A program made the position numbers and the translations under genes. Positions 8,962 to 17,884 of a DNA stretch of 64,000 nt are shown in pieces. The number at the start of each line of letters is the position of its first letter. The first letter of the stretch is position 1. Source of the DNA: Nostoc linckia z4 (GTDB taxonomy: Bacteria > Cyanobacteriota > Cyanobacteriia > Cyanobacteriales > Nostocaceae); the NCBI RefSeq assembly GCF_002608075.1, contig NZ_LAHA01000011.1, forward strand, positions 124,001-188,000. The letters run 5' to 3'. Below the pieces are notes generated by a model, which made no database searches, was not told the DNA's origin, and saw nothing but the letters and a program-made list of their open reading frames with translations.

Positions 8962-9822
8962 TTGAATACAATTTCAATACCTAACTCAAAGCAAGTGAAA
9001 TTTCAAAAAGCCTTACTATCGGGCAAGAGCTTCAAAACTTCGCAATTTCAAATTCTCCTAGCTGATAGTCTAACTATTTTTTGGGGAGATTGGCTAGATT
9101 TACGTGCTAGAGTTGTGCAAGTTGCTGCATCAGGGTTAATATCTCCACTGATATATATTTTAGCTTTTGGTTTAGGTTTGGGTAGTTCCATCAAACCAGG
9201 CTCAGGAATTAGTGGTAACTATGACAACTATTTGGAATTTATATTACCAGGTATGGTAGCGCTGTCGTCAATGACCATTAGCTTTGGGGGGACGACATTT
9301 TCCATTTGTGGAGACAGATTATTTAGTAAAACTTTCGAGGAATTATTGTTAACTCCTATACATCCGTTAGCATTACACATCGGCAAAATGTTGGCGGGAG
9401 TAGTGCGGGGGTTGATGACATCAGGTTCGGTGATTTTAGTAGCGGTACTGTTGACTGGAAATTGGAATTTTTTGAATCCGCTATTTTTAGTTTTACTTGT
9501 ACTCAATTGTGCTGTATTTGCAGGGTTGGGAGTGATTGTAGGATTGAGTGTGCGATCGCTCGAATCAGTAGGACTCTACAATAACTTTATAATTATCCCC
9601 ATGTCTTTTTTAGGAGCGACCTTTTTTGACCCTGGTACATTACCAGCAGCCCTGAAAGTAGTAGTTTACTTGTTACCCTTAACCTACGCCAGCATCGGAC
9701 TACGTGCGGCTGCTCATTTACCCTTGTCTCAGTTTCCTTGGTATAGCATACCGATTTTGTTAGCAGCCGCCATCGCTCTTTCTGTTTGGGGTGCTTATAA
9801 ATTTGCTCACCAGCAGGATTAA
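8962..9822 (+). CDS. ABC-2 type transporter permease
   Basis: A 286-residue protein with six hydrophobic segments in the ABC-2 membrane domain arrangement. The motif FWGDWLDLRARVVQVAASGL before helix 1 and the later GLGVIVGLSVRSLES and FFDPGTLPAALK segments fit the drug/polysaccharide exporter permease family. The start is a TTG at 8962; no ATG occurs before the transmembrane core, so this non-canonical start, or GTG at 8995, is needed. No ATP-binding subunit gene is adjacent, so the partner must be encoded elsewhere. The substrate is unknown. Confidence 0.85.
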   Translation: MNTISIPNSKQVKFQKALLSGKSFKTSQFQILLADSLTIFWGDWLDLRARVVQVAASGLISPLIYILAFGLGLGSSIKPGSGISGNYDNYLEFILPGMVALSSMTISFGGTTFSICGDRLFSKTFEELLLTPIHPLALHIGKMLAGVVRGLMTSGSVILVAVLLTGNWNFLNPLFLVLLVLNCAVFAGLGVIVGLSVRSLESVGLYNNFIIIPMSFLGATFFDPGTLPAALKVVVYLLPLTYASIGLRAAAHLPLSQFPWYSIPILLAAAIALSVWGAYKFAHQQD

Positions 9823-9957
9823 ATGCTATTTGGGAAAGTAGCTATAGACAGTTGTATGTAGACCGATATCCGGTACATTGCACATAGAAAATAGCATTCA
9901 ATATTTCTCGTAAATCTACATCTATCGGATGACTAAATCCCTTGGGTGTGGATAAAA

Positions 9958-10758
9958 TCAAAGTGAAACTTCTTGAATGCTCTCAAGATTCAGCAAAGAT
10001 TCATTCGCAGTTTCTTCAGTGACTGTTGTGCGATCGCACCTCTTGGCAAAGGTACAATAATCACAAATTTTACTGCCCTCCGGCACTTGGGGAAACTGTA
10101 TGTTATTTTGATAATCCTCCAACCAATCAGTTAACTGATTTAACAGCTGCTTAAGCTTCTTTGCTGTTTTTAGATGTTGAGCAGTATTGTAAGTAAATTT
10201 AATATTTTGCGGTTTGCCTTCAGATTGAACAAACCAGTAAGTCATGGAAATATTTTCCGGTGAATAAGCGCTAGTTTCAGCCAAAACATACATATAAAGG
10301 CGTGTTTGCCAATTAGATTCTAACTTGCGCTTATGAAGTGGTTTCGGATAAGTCTTCCAATCGAGAATTTGTGCTTGTTGGTTATCTGCAATCAATAAAT
10401 CATAGACAACCGTCAACAAATAGTTTTGAATTTGCAGAGTGCGGTAATGTTCGCTTTCACGAAAAGTTTGATTGTCTGTTGCAGACATTAAAATTTCTGG
10501 GGCTGCATCTGTAAAACCAGCCATCCACCTTTGCAATTGAGGATCTGCTTGGAGAATACTATCAATTGGTAAGCCCATTTCTCGCTGCTGCATCAGCAGG
10601 TGAAAGCGGCTACCCAAAGTTTGCCGTTCCTCGTGTTCGGGATTTGCAGGGGAATTGAGTTGTTCTAAGTAAGTGTGTTGGAATTTACGCGGACAAGCTT
10701 CTAGTAAGTTGAGTTGTCCTTGAGAGAGTCGTAGTAGTTGAGTGGTAGTTGATAGCAT
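9958..10758 (-). CDS. PD-(D/E)XK nuclease superfamily protein (Cas4/RecB-like)
   Basis: A 266-residue protein. The N-terminal LLRLSQGQLNLLEACPRKF motif holds a cysteine and the conserved CPRKF turn; GSRFHLLMQ gives the upstream His; AQILDWKTYPKP is the catalytic D...WK core; WQTRLYMYVLAE is the downstream QxxxY motif. The C-terminal CDYCTFAKRC supplies three cysteines that, with the N-terminal one, match the 4Fe-4S-binding pattern of Cas4/AddB-type nucleases. It should be a DNA exonuclease acting in repair. No CRISPR array or cas gene is nearby, so a CRISPR role is not supported. Confidence 0.85.
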   Translation of the reverse strand: MLSTTTQLLRLSQGQLNLLEACPRKFQHTYLEQLNSPANPEHEERQTLGSRFHLLMQQREMGLPIDSILQADPQLQRWMAGFTDAAPEILMSATDNQTFRESEHYRTLQIQNYLLTVVYDLLIADNQQAQILDWKTYPKPLHKRKLESNWQTRLYMYVLAETSAYSPENISMTYWFVQSEGKPQNIKFTYNTAQHLKTAKKLKQLLNQLTDWLEDYQNNIQFPQVPEGSKICDYCTFAKRCDRTTVTEETANESLLNLESIQEVSL

Positions 10759-11225
10759 CCTTCTATATGTCGGGTGGGGTCATTGGCAAGCCTCCCAAAC
10801 TTGATGAATGCAGTTCCAAGGAGAGCAGAGTATGTGCAGCTATCTCTGTTCGATTGTACCTCGTAGTTAACTAGTAGTTCGCTCTTTAAAGGGGAAAGGG
10901 GAAAGGTTTTAAATCCCTTATCCTTTACCCCTTCACCTTTAAATAGCCCGAAAGAAGCGCATTTTTGGGTTAGCAGACCACCAAGTTCGCTTTCGTGACT
11001 TGGCTCTTTAAAGGGCAAAGGGGAAGGGGGAAAGGGAAAAGGTTTTTTATCCCTTAGCCTTTTCCCTTTAACCTTTACCCAACCTCCACCTAACATTTTT
11101 GGGTTGGCAGACCACTAGATGCAAGAATCCAAGGTTTTTAGCGTCGCAAAAATTTTGGAGTCACAGGCTTAACCCCACCACAGTTAATGACGCTCAAAGC
11201 CTTAGGAGCAGTAGAAGATACAGAA
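10759..11225. repeat. Repeat cluster between genes
   Basis: No supported gene. Two purine-rich/pyrimidine-rich inverted elements lie here (about 10884-10944 and 11009-11082), each a run of AAAGGGG-type units, a short loop and its complement. The second is enclosed by an imperfect 21-bp direct repeat (ATTTTTGGGTTAGCAGACCAC at 10961-10981; one mismatch at 11095-11115). A minus-strand open frame over this region encodes only repeat-derived peptide. Confidence 0.65.
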
Positions 11226-11284
11226 CAAAAATAAAAGGTAAAAGGATGAATTGAGTATTCTTAGTTCATCCGTTTACCTTTTTT
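11226..11284 (-). terminator. Intrinsic terminator of the def operon
   Basis: An 18-bp stem with one mismatch (11233-11250 pairing with 11265-11282) has a 14-nt loop and, read on the minus strand, is followed by a T-rich tail (TTATTTTTGTTCT). It starts about 15 nt after the stop of the small membrane-protein gene. Confidence 0.8.
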
Positions 11285-11297
11285 ATGTACCTGATGC

Positions 11298-11501
11298 TTA
11301 TTTCATGTTAGCCCTTGCGTCCCTCACTGCGGCAAAGAAAAATAAACCTGTGAGTGGAATGCTTAATGCGAGGATAATTGCTGTGGTTGTGACACCGAAA
11401 TCTGGTTGTCCGTAACTGAGTTCAAAAATCGAACCCACCGCCGCGATCGCACTTATGCAACAACCACCCAGAAACAAACCGCTTTTTGGAGTTAAATACA
11501 C
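11298..11501 (-). CDS. Small two-TM membrane protein downstream of def
   Basis: A 67-residue protein with two hydrophobic helices (about 8-25 and 38-57) and a basic end (RDARANMK). It starts with GTG at 11501, preceded by an AGGGGGC ribosome binding site, only 10 nt after the def stop, and is followed by a strong terminator, so it is the last gene of a def operon. No named family is recognised. The tight coupling suggests a real gene despite its size. Confidence 0.7.
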   Translation of the reverse strand: MYLTPKSGLFLGGCCISAIAAVGSIFELSYGQPDFGVTTTAIILALSIPLTGLFFFAAVRDARANMK

Positions 11502-11511
11502 TACTAGCCCC

Positions 11512-12075
11512 CTATGCTACTGGTTTCACCGCTTGATACGAGAAGCCATTCTTAGACAGCTCTTGGGCCAAAGTCAAGGAGTTTTCCACACGGTCTACAA
11601 ATACTACTCCATTGAGGTGATCCATTTCATGCTGAATGCAGCGTCCAAGGAGGTCATTGGCTTTTAAAGTTTGGGGACGACCATACTCGTCTTTATAGGC
11701 GATTTCCACCACTTCAGGGCGCTTTACATCCAGATATACATTGGGAATACTTAAACACCCTTCTTGGGCAACGGAGATGTCACGGCTCACCTGTTTGATT
11801 ACGGGGTTAATCAACACCAAGGGTTGATTCGCTGCGTTATCTGGTTCCAGGTCAATGACAATTAATTGTTTGTGAATTCCCACTTGGGGTGCAGCCAAAC
11901 CAATACCATCTTTACTGTACATAGTTTGCAGCATTTCGCGCACTATTTGGCGGAGTTCGTCATCAACTTTAGAAATGCGCTTTGCAGCTTGACGCAGCAC
12001 GCGATCGCCTAAATAATGAAGCTCCAAAGGCGGATTTTTTAATTTTTTTTTCTCGACAGCAATTTCAGAAGGCAT
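11512..12075 (-). CDS. def: Peptide deformylase
   Basis: A 187-residue enzyme that removes the formyl group from the initiator methionine of nascent proteins. All three motifs are present: GIGLAAPQVG, EGCLSIP (metal-binding Cys) and QHEMDHLNG (two metal-binding His and the catalytic Glu). The length fits the bacterial family with a basic N-terminal extension (EKKKLKNPPLELHYLGD). The start ATG is at 12075. The downstream small membrane-protein gene appears co-transcribed. Confidence 0.97.
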   Translation of the reverse strand: MPSEIAVEKKKLKNPPLELHYLGDRVLRQAAKRISKVDDELRQIVREMLQTMYSKDGIGLAAPQVGIHKQLIVIDLEPDNAANQPLVLINPVIKQVSRDISVAQEGCLSIPNVYLDVKRPEVVEIAYKDEYGRPQTLKANDLLGRCIQHEMDHLNGVVFVDRVENSLTLAQELSKNGFSYQAVKPVA

Positions 12076-12371
12076 GAGTCTTGATGGCTAGATGGTGAAA
12101 ATTCCTACTACCTTAATTCTATCAAGCTGGGGAGTGGGGAGTGGGGAGATAGATGGGGAGGTGGGGAGATAGATGGGGAGGTGGGGAGATGGGGAGGTGG
12201 GGAGTGCTGAATTCTGAATTGTGAGTTATCAATTATAAATTCTGAATTCTGTAAGCGCAGGGGGGCGTACCCCTACGGGGAAGCAAGCTACGCGGTAGCA
12301 TCTCGTAGAAAACCCTATTCTGACTCCTGAATTCTGAATTCTGAATTCTGAATTTTTGCCTGGGGTAATTT
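12076..12371. repeat. Tandem G-rich repeats and palindromic mosaic upstream of ftsX
   Basis: Positions 12129-12207 contain a 20-base unit (GTGGGGAGATAGATGGGGAG) repeated about twice, plus shorter GTGGGGA units. Positions about 12258-12304 hold the GGGGAAGCAAGCTACGC mosaic also seen near 490. Several GAATTCTGAATT-type units follow up to about 12352. No gene is seen. The G-rich strand could form quadruplex-like structures. Confidence 0.7.
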
Positions 12372-13274
12372 GTGTTGAAATCTCTCACGAAACTTGACTA
12401 TCTGCTCAAAGAAACTTTTCTCGGCTTACTCCGGGGGGGTTGGATGAATTGGGCAGCTGTCAGTACTGTGACGGTATTGTTATTTTTATTCGGTTTGAGT
12501 TTGCAAACCTCTTGGCAAGTAGAAAAGCTTCTCTATCAGTTCGGTAGCCAGCTAGAAGTATCAGTTTATCTCGAACCGGATATGCAAGGCCAAAGCATTG
12601 AGCCGTTGATAGCAAAAATCCCAGAGGTAGCAGCGATACAAACTATTACTAAGGAGGAAGCCTGGACTAAGTTAGTTAAGGAAATGAAAATTTCTGATAT
12701 TGAAGGTGTTACCCAGCAGCTAGGGGAGAATCCTTTGGTTGATGAGATTAAAGTGAAAGCACGTAACTCTCAAGTTGTGCCAACTTTAGCAACCCAACTG
12801 GCTAAGTTACAGGGAGTTGATACGGTGCAGTATATCGATGAAGCAGTTAAACGCATTGCCCAGCTGCACCGGGGTTTGAACTGGATTACATTAACAATTA
12901 CGATTATTTTGACTGTAACAGCGATCGCTGTGACTACTACCACAATTCGCTTGATTGTCATGGCGCGACGCCAGGAAATTGAAATTATGCAACTTGTGGG
13001 AGCAACTTCTGTTTGGATTTACCTGCCGTTCATTTTACAAGGAATTACCTTTGGTTTCGTTGGTGGTGCGATCGCTTGGAGTTTCATTTCTCTAATTCAA
13101 CAGTTTCTCGGTAAATTGCTAGCCAATCAACCAGAGTTTATCCAAGTAATCACCAACGGCATACAACTCACTCCAGCCCAAATTTTATTATTGCCCCTAA
13201 TTCTCTTGAGCTTCGGTGGCACGGTAGGATTAATGGGAAGCTTATTTGCTGTCAGATGTTTTGCGAAAAGATAG
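12372..13274 (+). CDS. ftsX: Cell division protein FtsX (ABC transporter permease)
   Basis: A 300-residue membrane protein with the FtsX layout: short cytoplasmic N-terminus, TM1 (WAAVSTVTVLLFLFGLSL), a periplasmic domain at about 45-165 that includes EVSVYLEPDM, then three TM helices at about 172-192, 215-240 and 265-290. The cytoplasmic RLIVMARRQEIEIMQLVGAT segment is the FtsX/MacB hallmark. FtsX with FtsE transmits a signal across the membrane to peptidoglycan hydrolases at the septum. The start is GTG at 12372. No ftsE lies next to it, unlike in many bacteria. Confidence 0.92.
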   Translation: MLKSLTKLDYLLKETFLGLLRGGWMNWAAVSTVTVLLFLFGLSLQTSWQVEKLLYQFGSQLEVSVYLEPDMQGQSIEPLIAKIPEVAAIQTITKEEAWTKLVKEMKISDIEGVTQQLGENPLVDEIKVKARNSQVVPTLATQLAKLQGVDTVQYIDEAVKRIAQLHRGLNWITLTITIILTVTAIAVTTTTIRLIVMARRQEIEIMQLVGATSVWIYLPFILQGITFGFVGGAIAWSFISLIQQFLGKLLANQPEFIQVITNGIQLTPAQILLLPLILLSFGGTVGLMGSLFAVRCFAKR

Positions 13275-13312
13275 GCATGGGGCATGGGTAAAGGAGAAAG
13301 GGTGAAATTGCT

Positions 13313-14119
13313 ATGAAATCGCAATGGGAATGTTTTTTAGAAAATCTTGGTGTTTGGGAAGGTTCATTCACGAATTTTTCTCCCCAAGGTACGCTTGTTA
13401 ACGATACTCCTAGCCGTCTTTGTCTGGAAAAATTAAACGGTAGCCAAACAGTGCGCCTGACTCTAACTCGTTCTGGACGAGATTTAGTTAGAGAATTTAA
13501 TTCTGTGGGGGGAGGTTTGCTGTTTTTTGAAAATGGTTCGTTTTCTGAAGGTTTAATTCAGATTGGGCCGTTTTCTGAATTTGGTGGGGAACTGGCTTTT
13601 GTCCATGAAAATCGCCGCTTGCGTCTGGTGCAATTATTTGATAGAACAGGTAATCTCAGTGGATTAACTCTAATTCGAGAACATCTAGCCGGAACCCCAG
13701 CAGCAGAACGTCCACCTTTGCAGTTAAATGATTTGCTGGGAGAATGGCAAGGTGAGGCAGTGACAATATATCGAGATTTGCGATCGCCTGATACTTACTC
13801 TACAACTCTCAAATTACAATTAGATAACGCTGGACGATTAATTCAAAGTACTTCTTTTGCAGAACGCACAATTACTTCAACTGCTACCATCAAAGATTCC
13901 ATAGTTCTCTTTGATGAAAATCCCGAAAAGCAGATACAAGTATTATTCCTACCTGATGGCAGTTCTGCAACTTCACCACTCAAAGTGCAACTGCGTCAAC
14001 CTTTATTTTTAGAAGCCGGTTGGTTAATCCAGCCAAATCTCCGCCAGCGAATGATTCGCAGCTATAACGACAAAGGCGAATGGGTTAGCCTGACATTAGT
14101 TACCGAACAAAGGGTGTAA
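13313..14119 (+). CDS. DUF3598 family protein
   Basis: A 268-residue soluble protein. It opens with SQWECFLENLGVWEGSF and has a second similar entry at about residue 140 (LNDLLGEWQGEAVTIY), each followed by beta-rich sequence, suggesting two lipocalin-like beta-barrel domains as expected for the cyanobacterial DUF3598 family. Such folds usually bind small hydrophobic ligands; the function here is unknown. It follows ftsX by 38 nt on the same strand and may be co-transcribed. GAGAAAGGGTG lies upstream of the ATG. Confidence 0.85.
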   Translation: MKSQWECFLENLGVWEGSFTNFSPQGTLVNDTPSRLCLEKLNGSQTVRLTLTRSGRDLVREFNSVGGGLLFFENGSFSEGLIQIGPFSEFGGELAFVHENRRLRLVQLFDRTGNLSGLTLIREHLAGTPAAERPPLQLNDLLGEWQGEAVTIYRDLRSPDTYSTTLKLQLDNAGRLIQSTSFAERTITSTATIKDSIVLFDENPEKQIQVLFLPDGSSATSPLKVQLRQPLFLEAGWLIQPNLRQRMIRSYNDKGEWVSLTLVTEQRV

Positions 14120-14130
14120 GGAAACCTTAA

Positions 14131-14694
14131 ATGGTACAAATCCCTACTAAACTTCTTACCCTCCAAGAATTCCTAAATTTGCCAGAGACAAAACCTGCAA
14201 GTGAATATATTGATGAGCGTATCATCCAAAAACCAAGGCCACAAGGAGAACACAGCGCAATTCAAACTGAGTTAGCACCAGCAATTAATTTAATCGTAAA
14301 GCCCCAAAAAATTGCACGCGCTTTCTGCGAACTTCGCTGTACATTTGGAAATCGCTCGATTGTGCCTGACATTTCTGTATTTATGTGGGAGAGAATTCCT
14401 CGTCAAGAAAATGGTGGAATTGCTAACGTCTTCTCAATTGCCCCAGATTGGACAATTGAAATTTTATCTCCCGACCAAAGTCAAACTAAAGTTATCAAAA
14501 ATATTTTGCATTGTCTCAAGTATGGAACTCAGATGGGATGGTTGATAGATCCTAAAGAAAAATCTGTGTTTGTTTACTTGCCAAACCAAGCAACTAATGT
14601 TTACGAAGAATTAGAAGCAAAGTTACCAGTCCCAGAGTTTGCTCAAGATTTCAGCTTAACAGTAGAAGGTTTATTTAGCTGGTTGCTGGAGTGA
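14131..14694 (+). CDS. Uma2 family (DUF820) endonuclease-like protein
   Basis: A complete 187-residue member. It opens with LLTLQEFLNLPETKPASEYI, then SIVPDISVF (conserved PDI), WTIEILSPDQSQ (catalytic-type E in IEILSP) and GTQMGWLIDPKEKSVFVY. This is the PD-(D/E)XK-like Uma2 core. The family is very abundant in cyanobacteria and its biological role is unsettled. It starts 11 nt after the DUF3598 stop, so it may be read through from it. Confidence 0.9.
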   Translation: MVQIPTKLLTLQEFLNLPETKPASEYIDERIIQKPRPQGEHSAIQTELAPAINLIVKPQKIARAFCELRCTFGNRSIVPDISVFMWERIPRQENGGIANVFSIAPDWTIEILSPDQSQTKVIKNILHCLKYGTQMGWLIDPKEKSVFVYLPNQATNVYEELEAKLPVPEFAQDFSLTVEGLFSWLLE

Positions 14695-14975
14695 TTGTAG
14701 TTATGCTGTTTCCTGATTAATATTATCAGACATAAGTTGGCGATCGCCCTATCCGTGTGAGAGTAATGTCTTCTGCATAATTCAGCTACCTGTTAATGAA
14801 AAGTGAAGATGAAGATAGACAACTTTTTAACTGTTAGCCTCATCAACAATTTCAGCAGGGTAACGGTAAACTGGAGCCATCACAAACAATTTTCGACACT
14901 TAACAGATAATCTCGCACTATTATGCTGCAATGACTTGTTAGATTGCTTGATTATGCAACAACTATTATCAATTC
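14695..14975. other. Convergent intergenic gap
   Basis: No gene, strong terminator or repeat was recognised between the Uma2 gene and the convergent deacetylase gene. It contains one HIP1 site (GCGATCGC). Confidence 0.5.
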
Positions 14976-15695
14976 TTAAGAAAGAAGTTCTGAAAGTGTA
15001 ACAAGGCGATAGCCTCTTCTAGAAAGTTCAGGTAAAATTCTTTTCAAGGTTAATGCTGTTCTTTCACCTCGTTGACCATTGTCATGCAAAATAATTATTG
15101 AACCTGGACGAGCATTCAATAAAATGTGATTTGATGCAAACCAAGATGAGTGAATATGAGTATCAAGTGGAAATATAGAGCCTAAAGCAACTCTATATCC
15201 ATACTTATGCGCTATATTAACCATCGTGTGATTATACCATCCAGATGCAGGTCGCAACCAATGAGGCATAGTGAATTGAGCAAGTATGTTGTGAGCTTCA
15301 AGTAAGTTTGCTTCAAATTCCTGTGGTGAGTACTTAATACTTGGTTCATCTTTGGTAAGATGATTTCCTAGCTCATGACCTTGGTCAACTATCTGTGAAA
15401 CAATAGACTCATTTGTTTTAATTTTATCAGTAATAATAAAAAAAGTCGCTCGTGCTTGGTAGTGTTGCAAAACCTCAAGAATTTTGGGTGTTGTATTGGA
15501 TTCAGGACTATCATCTATTGTAAGTGCAATAATTTTTTGAGTGGTTTCAGTAAAGTAAACCACATCTGTAAATGTTGAAGTGATAATCAAAAATAGCCAT
15601 CTAGGTTGAAAAATAAATAAAGCTATAATTATAATTATTATTATCAAAGATAAGGCTAGTAAAGTATAGCTAATTACGAAAATACTATCCGTCAT
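14976..15695 (-). CDS. Membrane-anchored polysaccharide deacetylase (NodB-like)
   Basis: A 239-residue protein with an N-terminal anchor (residues about 5-28, very Ile-rich) and a NodB domain. Motif 1 is TIDDSPE (catalytic and metal-binding Asp), motif 2 GHELGNHL (two metal-binding His), motif 3 LRPASGWYN, and the last motif IIILHDN (His). The usual RxPYG-like motif 3 is altered to RPASG, as in the yeast-like chitin-deacetylase branch. It probably removes acetyl groups from a surface polysaccharide or peptidoglycan. It heads toward 15717-16457, a membrane-protein gene 21 nt upstream, so the two look like one operon. The coding sequence is AT-rich relative to its surroundings. Confidence 0.85.
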   Translation of the reverse strand: MTDSIFVISYTLLALSLIIIIIIIALFIFQPRWLFLIITSTFTDVVYFTETTQKIIALTIDDSPESNTTPKILEVLQHYQARATFFIITDKIKTNESIVSQIVDQGHELGNHLTKDEPSIKYSPQEFEANLLEAHNILAQFTMPHWLRPASGWYNHTMVNIAHKYGYRVALGSIFPLDTHIHSSWFASNHILLNARPGSIIILHDNGQRGERTALTLKRILPELSRRGYRLVTLSELLS

Positions 15696-15716
15696 AATAT
15701 GCTTTGATTCAGTTTA

Positions 15717-16457
15717 TCAGCTACGTTTCACAAGAAACTCTAGTAGCATTCCTGTCAATAAGCTATATGGAAGTAGAGCAATTAAACCAATAGAATAAAA
15801 TACTCCCATAACACTTCCTCTACCAAAAATTATAACTAAAAATAAATATACGAAATTACCAATAAAAATACCTACTGAAATGCCTAATGCACTTAAGAAA
15901 AACCATAGAAGTGAATCACTAAAATGCTCTCTGATTAATAACCATTGAGCTAATCCAATTAAACTTCCCCAGACAACAAATATCAGTATACTTACTCCCC
16001 TTTCAATCCTTTTTTTAAGGATGCTGGAATTTCCCGGAGCAAAGTTAAGAAGCGTAGGGACATGGAATAAGGCTGAGTATAGAATCGTAGGAATAAAATG
16101 TGCAAAGCTGGTGATTAAAATCCAAGAGATATCTCTGGCAATGCCAAGTTGAGTGAGAAAAATGCTTTGAGACACAGATACACCGACTCCGATTCCTAAA
16201 ATGGGGGATACTATCGGCATAATGCTCATCAGCAGAAACATAAAATCTCCTGCATTTCTCGAAAAAATATTTCCGTGAGAACCACCAAAGCTGAAAAAAA
16301 GATACATCAATGGTTTGTTAAGAGCTATTCCAATAAATAAACCTATCAAACCTCCTATAAATGTGAACTCCATCCAAGATAGAGCAACACTTTGACCTAT
16401 CAACGGAACTAAGGATAATATGTATAAATTTATTTCAAATGATGAAACATTAAACAT
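15717..16457 (-). CDS. Polytopic membrane protein of unknown function
   Basis: A 246-residue protein with about six hydrophobic segments. One stretch, GLAQWLLIREHF followed by LLWFFLSALG, resembles a motif recurring in uncharacterised cyanobacterial membrane proteins (GxxQWLxLR...W). No catalytic or transport motif is recognised. It lies between the two-TM gene upstream and the deacetylase gene downstream (21 nt), all on the minus strand and all AT-rich. A joint role in surface glycan handling is an inference from position only. Confidence 0.65.
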   Translation of the reverse strand: MFNVSSFEINLYILSLVPLIGQSVALSWMEFTFIGGLIGLFIGIALNKPLMYLFFSFGGSHGNIFSRNAGDFMFLLMSIMPIVSPILGIGVGVSVSQSIFLTQLGIARDISWILITSFAHFIPTILYSALFHVPTLLNFAPGNSSILKKRIERGVSILIFVVWGSLIGLAQWLLIREHFSDSLLWFFLSALGISVGIFIGNFVYLFLVIIFGRGSVMGVFYSIGLIALLPYSLLTGMLLEFLVKRS

Positions 16458-16518
16458 ATTTTTTGCAATTTTTTCATACTTTAATTTTTGTAAATTGACG
16501 TTTTGATACTTTGTTTTT

Positions 16519-17001
16519 CTAGTCTTTTTCAGAAACTTGAGCTTCTGCTTTTGCTGCTCTCCTCAATAAATTATGATATTCACCTTCTAGTGTCTTAAAA
16601 TCGGTTTGATTTTCGATGTTGGACACTTTATCTACAAGGATTTTCAATTCAGCCTCAATCAAAGTATATTCACCTGCTTTTCCTTTAACTTTAAATTCTC
16701 TATTTGCTGACTGCGCTGCAACGGCAACTGAACCAGATAAAGCTACGCCAATTTTTATCCAAACTTTGAGGGCTTCATTGTCAATCACACCCAAAACTGT
16801 AGTGAGTGAAGTTAGTGTTATACCAGCGACTGTTAAGCCGATATTCCACCAATGATTGATGCCACGCAGTTTACTGATTTTTGTATTCCGAAACTCTTGC
16901 ACTTGTGTCAGTAAAACTTGCTTTTTCTTGCTGAAGGTTTCATTTTCCTCAGCTTGACTATTAGAGCTTTCAATTTGATTCTCCGAAATTTGCTCCATCA
17001 T
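16519..17001 (-). CDS. Two-TM protein with coiled-coil flanks (DUF4231/SLATT-like)
   Basis: A 160-residue protein: a polar acidic start, then a basic segment (KISKLRGINHWW), two adjacent TM helices at about 52-72 and 83-101, and a charged helical tail at about 105-160 suggestive of a coiled coil. This order matches the two-helix SLATT/DUF4231 group, some of which act as membrane effectors in conflict systems. I cannot confirm the family by eye. No nucleotidyltransferase or SLOG sensor partner is adjacent, which weakens an immune role. A second ATG at 16998 is an equivalent start. Confidence 0.55.
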   Translation of the reverse strand: MMEQISENQIESSNSQAEENETFSKKKQVLLTQVQEFRNTKISKLRGINHWWNIGLTVAGITLTSLTTVLGVIDNEALKVWIKIGVALSGSVAVAAQSANREFKVKGKAGEYTLIEAELKILVDKVSNIENQTDFKTLEGEYHNLLRRAAKAEAQVSEKD

Positions 17002-17212
17002 CAGACTCTAGTACTCACTAAAAACATTTGACATCTCCAATGATCTTTGACAGAGCTTTTCAAGCTAAATCCAATTTGCTGCATTCTATTAGCCCAGGCT
17101 TAATGATACAACTGCTCTTTCCCCTGGTAGTTAATAGAGGTTGACTAATTATTATACGTAAATTTTTAGTATAGTTATGTACTTCAATAAAAAATTATAA
17201 AAACGTTACTTT

Positions 17213-17797
17213 TTATACTAATAAACAACGACAATGCAATGCTTGTTTAAGTAAACCTTGATATTCTTCATCCCCAACTCGATAAGCACCAAATCTTTCC
17301 AAATGGGGATTCATCATTTGGGCATCAAAAAAGACAAATTTCCTCTGGCGCAATCTTTCTACCAACTTAACCATCGCTACCTTGGAACCATCAGGAATCC
17401 GATAAAACATCGACTCGCCAATAAAAGCACCACCAATCACAATTCCCAAAATTCCCCCGGCTAGTTCGTCACCTTGCCAAGTTTCAAAACTATAAGCATA
17501 ACCACTCTGGTAAAGTAGCCAGTAAATCTCTTGCAATTCTGGTGAAATCCAAGTGACTTCGCGGTTAGCACAGCCAGCCACCACAGCTTGAAAATCGCGA
17601 TTAACCGCTACACTAAAACGTTCTTGATTGAGAACGCGCTGCAAAGATTTGGGGTAGCGAAACCTCTCATCCAAGGGTATGAAAGTCCGATCGCGACTTC
17701 CGTACCAATTCAGGCGATCGCTCTCATCAGCCATGAGAAAATAGCCTTGAGCATAACCTTGAACAATAGCAGGGATATCATATTGCATAAATATCAA
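17213..17797 (-). CDS. aat: Leucyl/phenylalanyl-tRNA--protein transferase
   Basis: A 194-residue enzyme that adds Leu or Phe from aminoacyl-tRNA to proteins with N-terminal Arg or Lys, marking them for ClpS/ClpAP degradation (N-degron pathway). The core is visible: GYAYSFETW, the [12 protein letters not shown] catalytic region, [12 protein letters not shown] and [14 protein letters not shown]. The N-terminal part is the shorter cyanobacterial type. The start could be ATG 17797 or, nine bases in, ATG 17788, which gives [17 protein letters not shown] and aligns better with the family. It diverges from the gene at 17885. Confidence 0.92.
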   Translation of the reverse strand: MIFMQYDIPAIVQGYAQGYFLMADESDRLNWYGSRDRTFIPLDERFRYPKSLQRVLNQERFSVAVNRDFQAVVAGCANREVTWISPELQEIYWLLYQSGYAYSFETWQGDELAGGILGIVIGGAFIGESMFYRIPDGSKVAMVKLVERLRQRKFVFFDAQMMNPHLERFGAYRVGDEEYQGLLKQALHCRCLLV

Positions 17798-17884
17798 AAA
17801 TACAAAAAGAACGCAATTTGATACTAGCAGTCATTCTCTGCGTTCCTCTGCGATTTCCTTAGCGTTCCTTTGCGTTTAAAAAAT

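Noticed and set aside
9958-10758. Cas4 of a CRISPR system
   Set aside because: The nuclease has Cas4-like cysteines, but no cas1/cas2 or array is nearby, so a general repair nuclease is more likely.
10701-11096. 131-codon minus-strand ORF
   Set aside because: It is translated from purine/pyrimidine repeats and overlaps the nuclease gene start.
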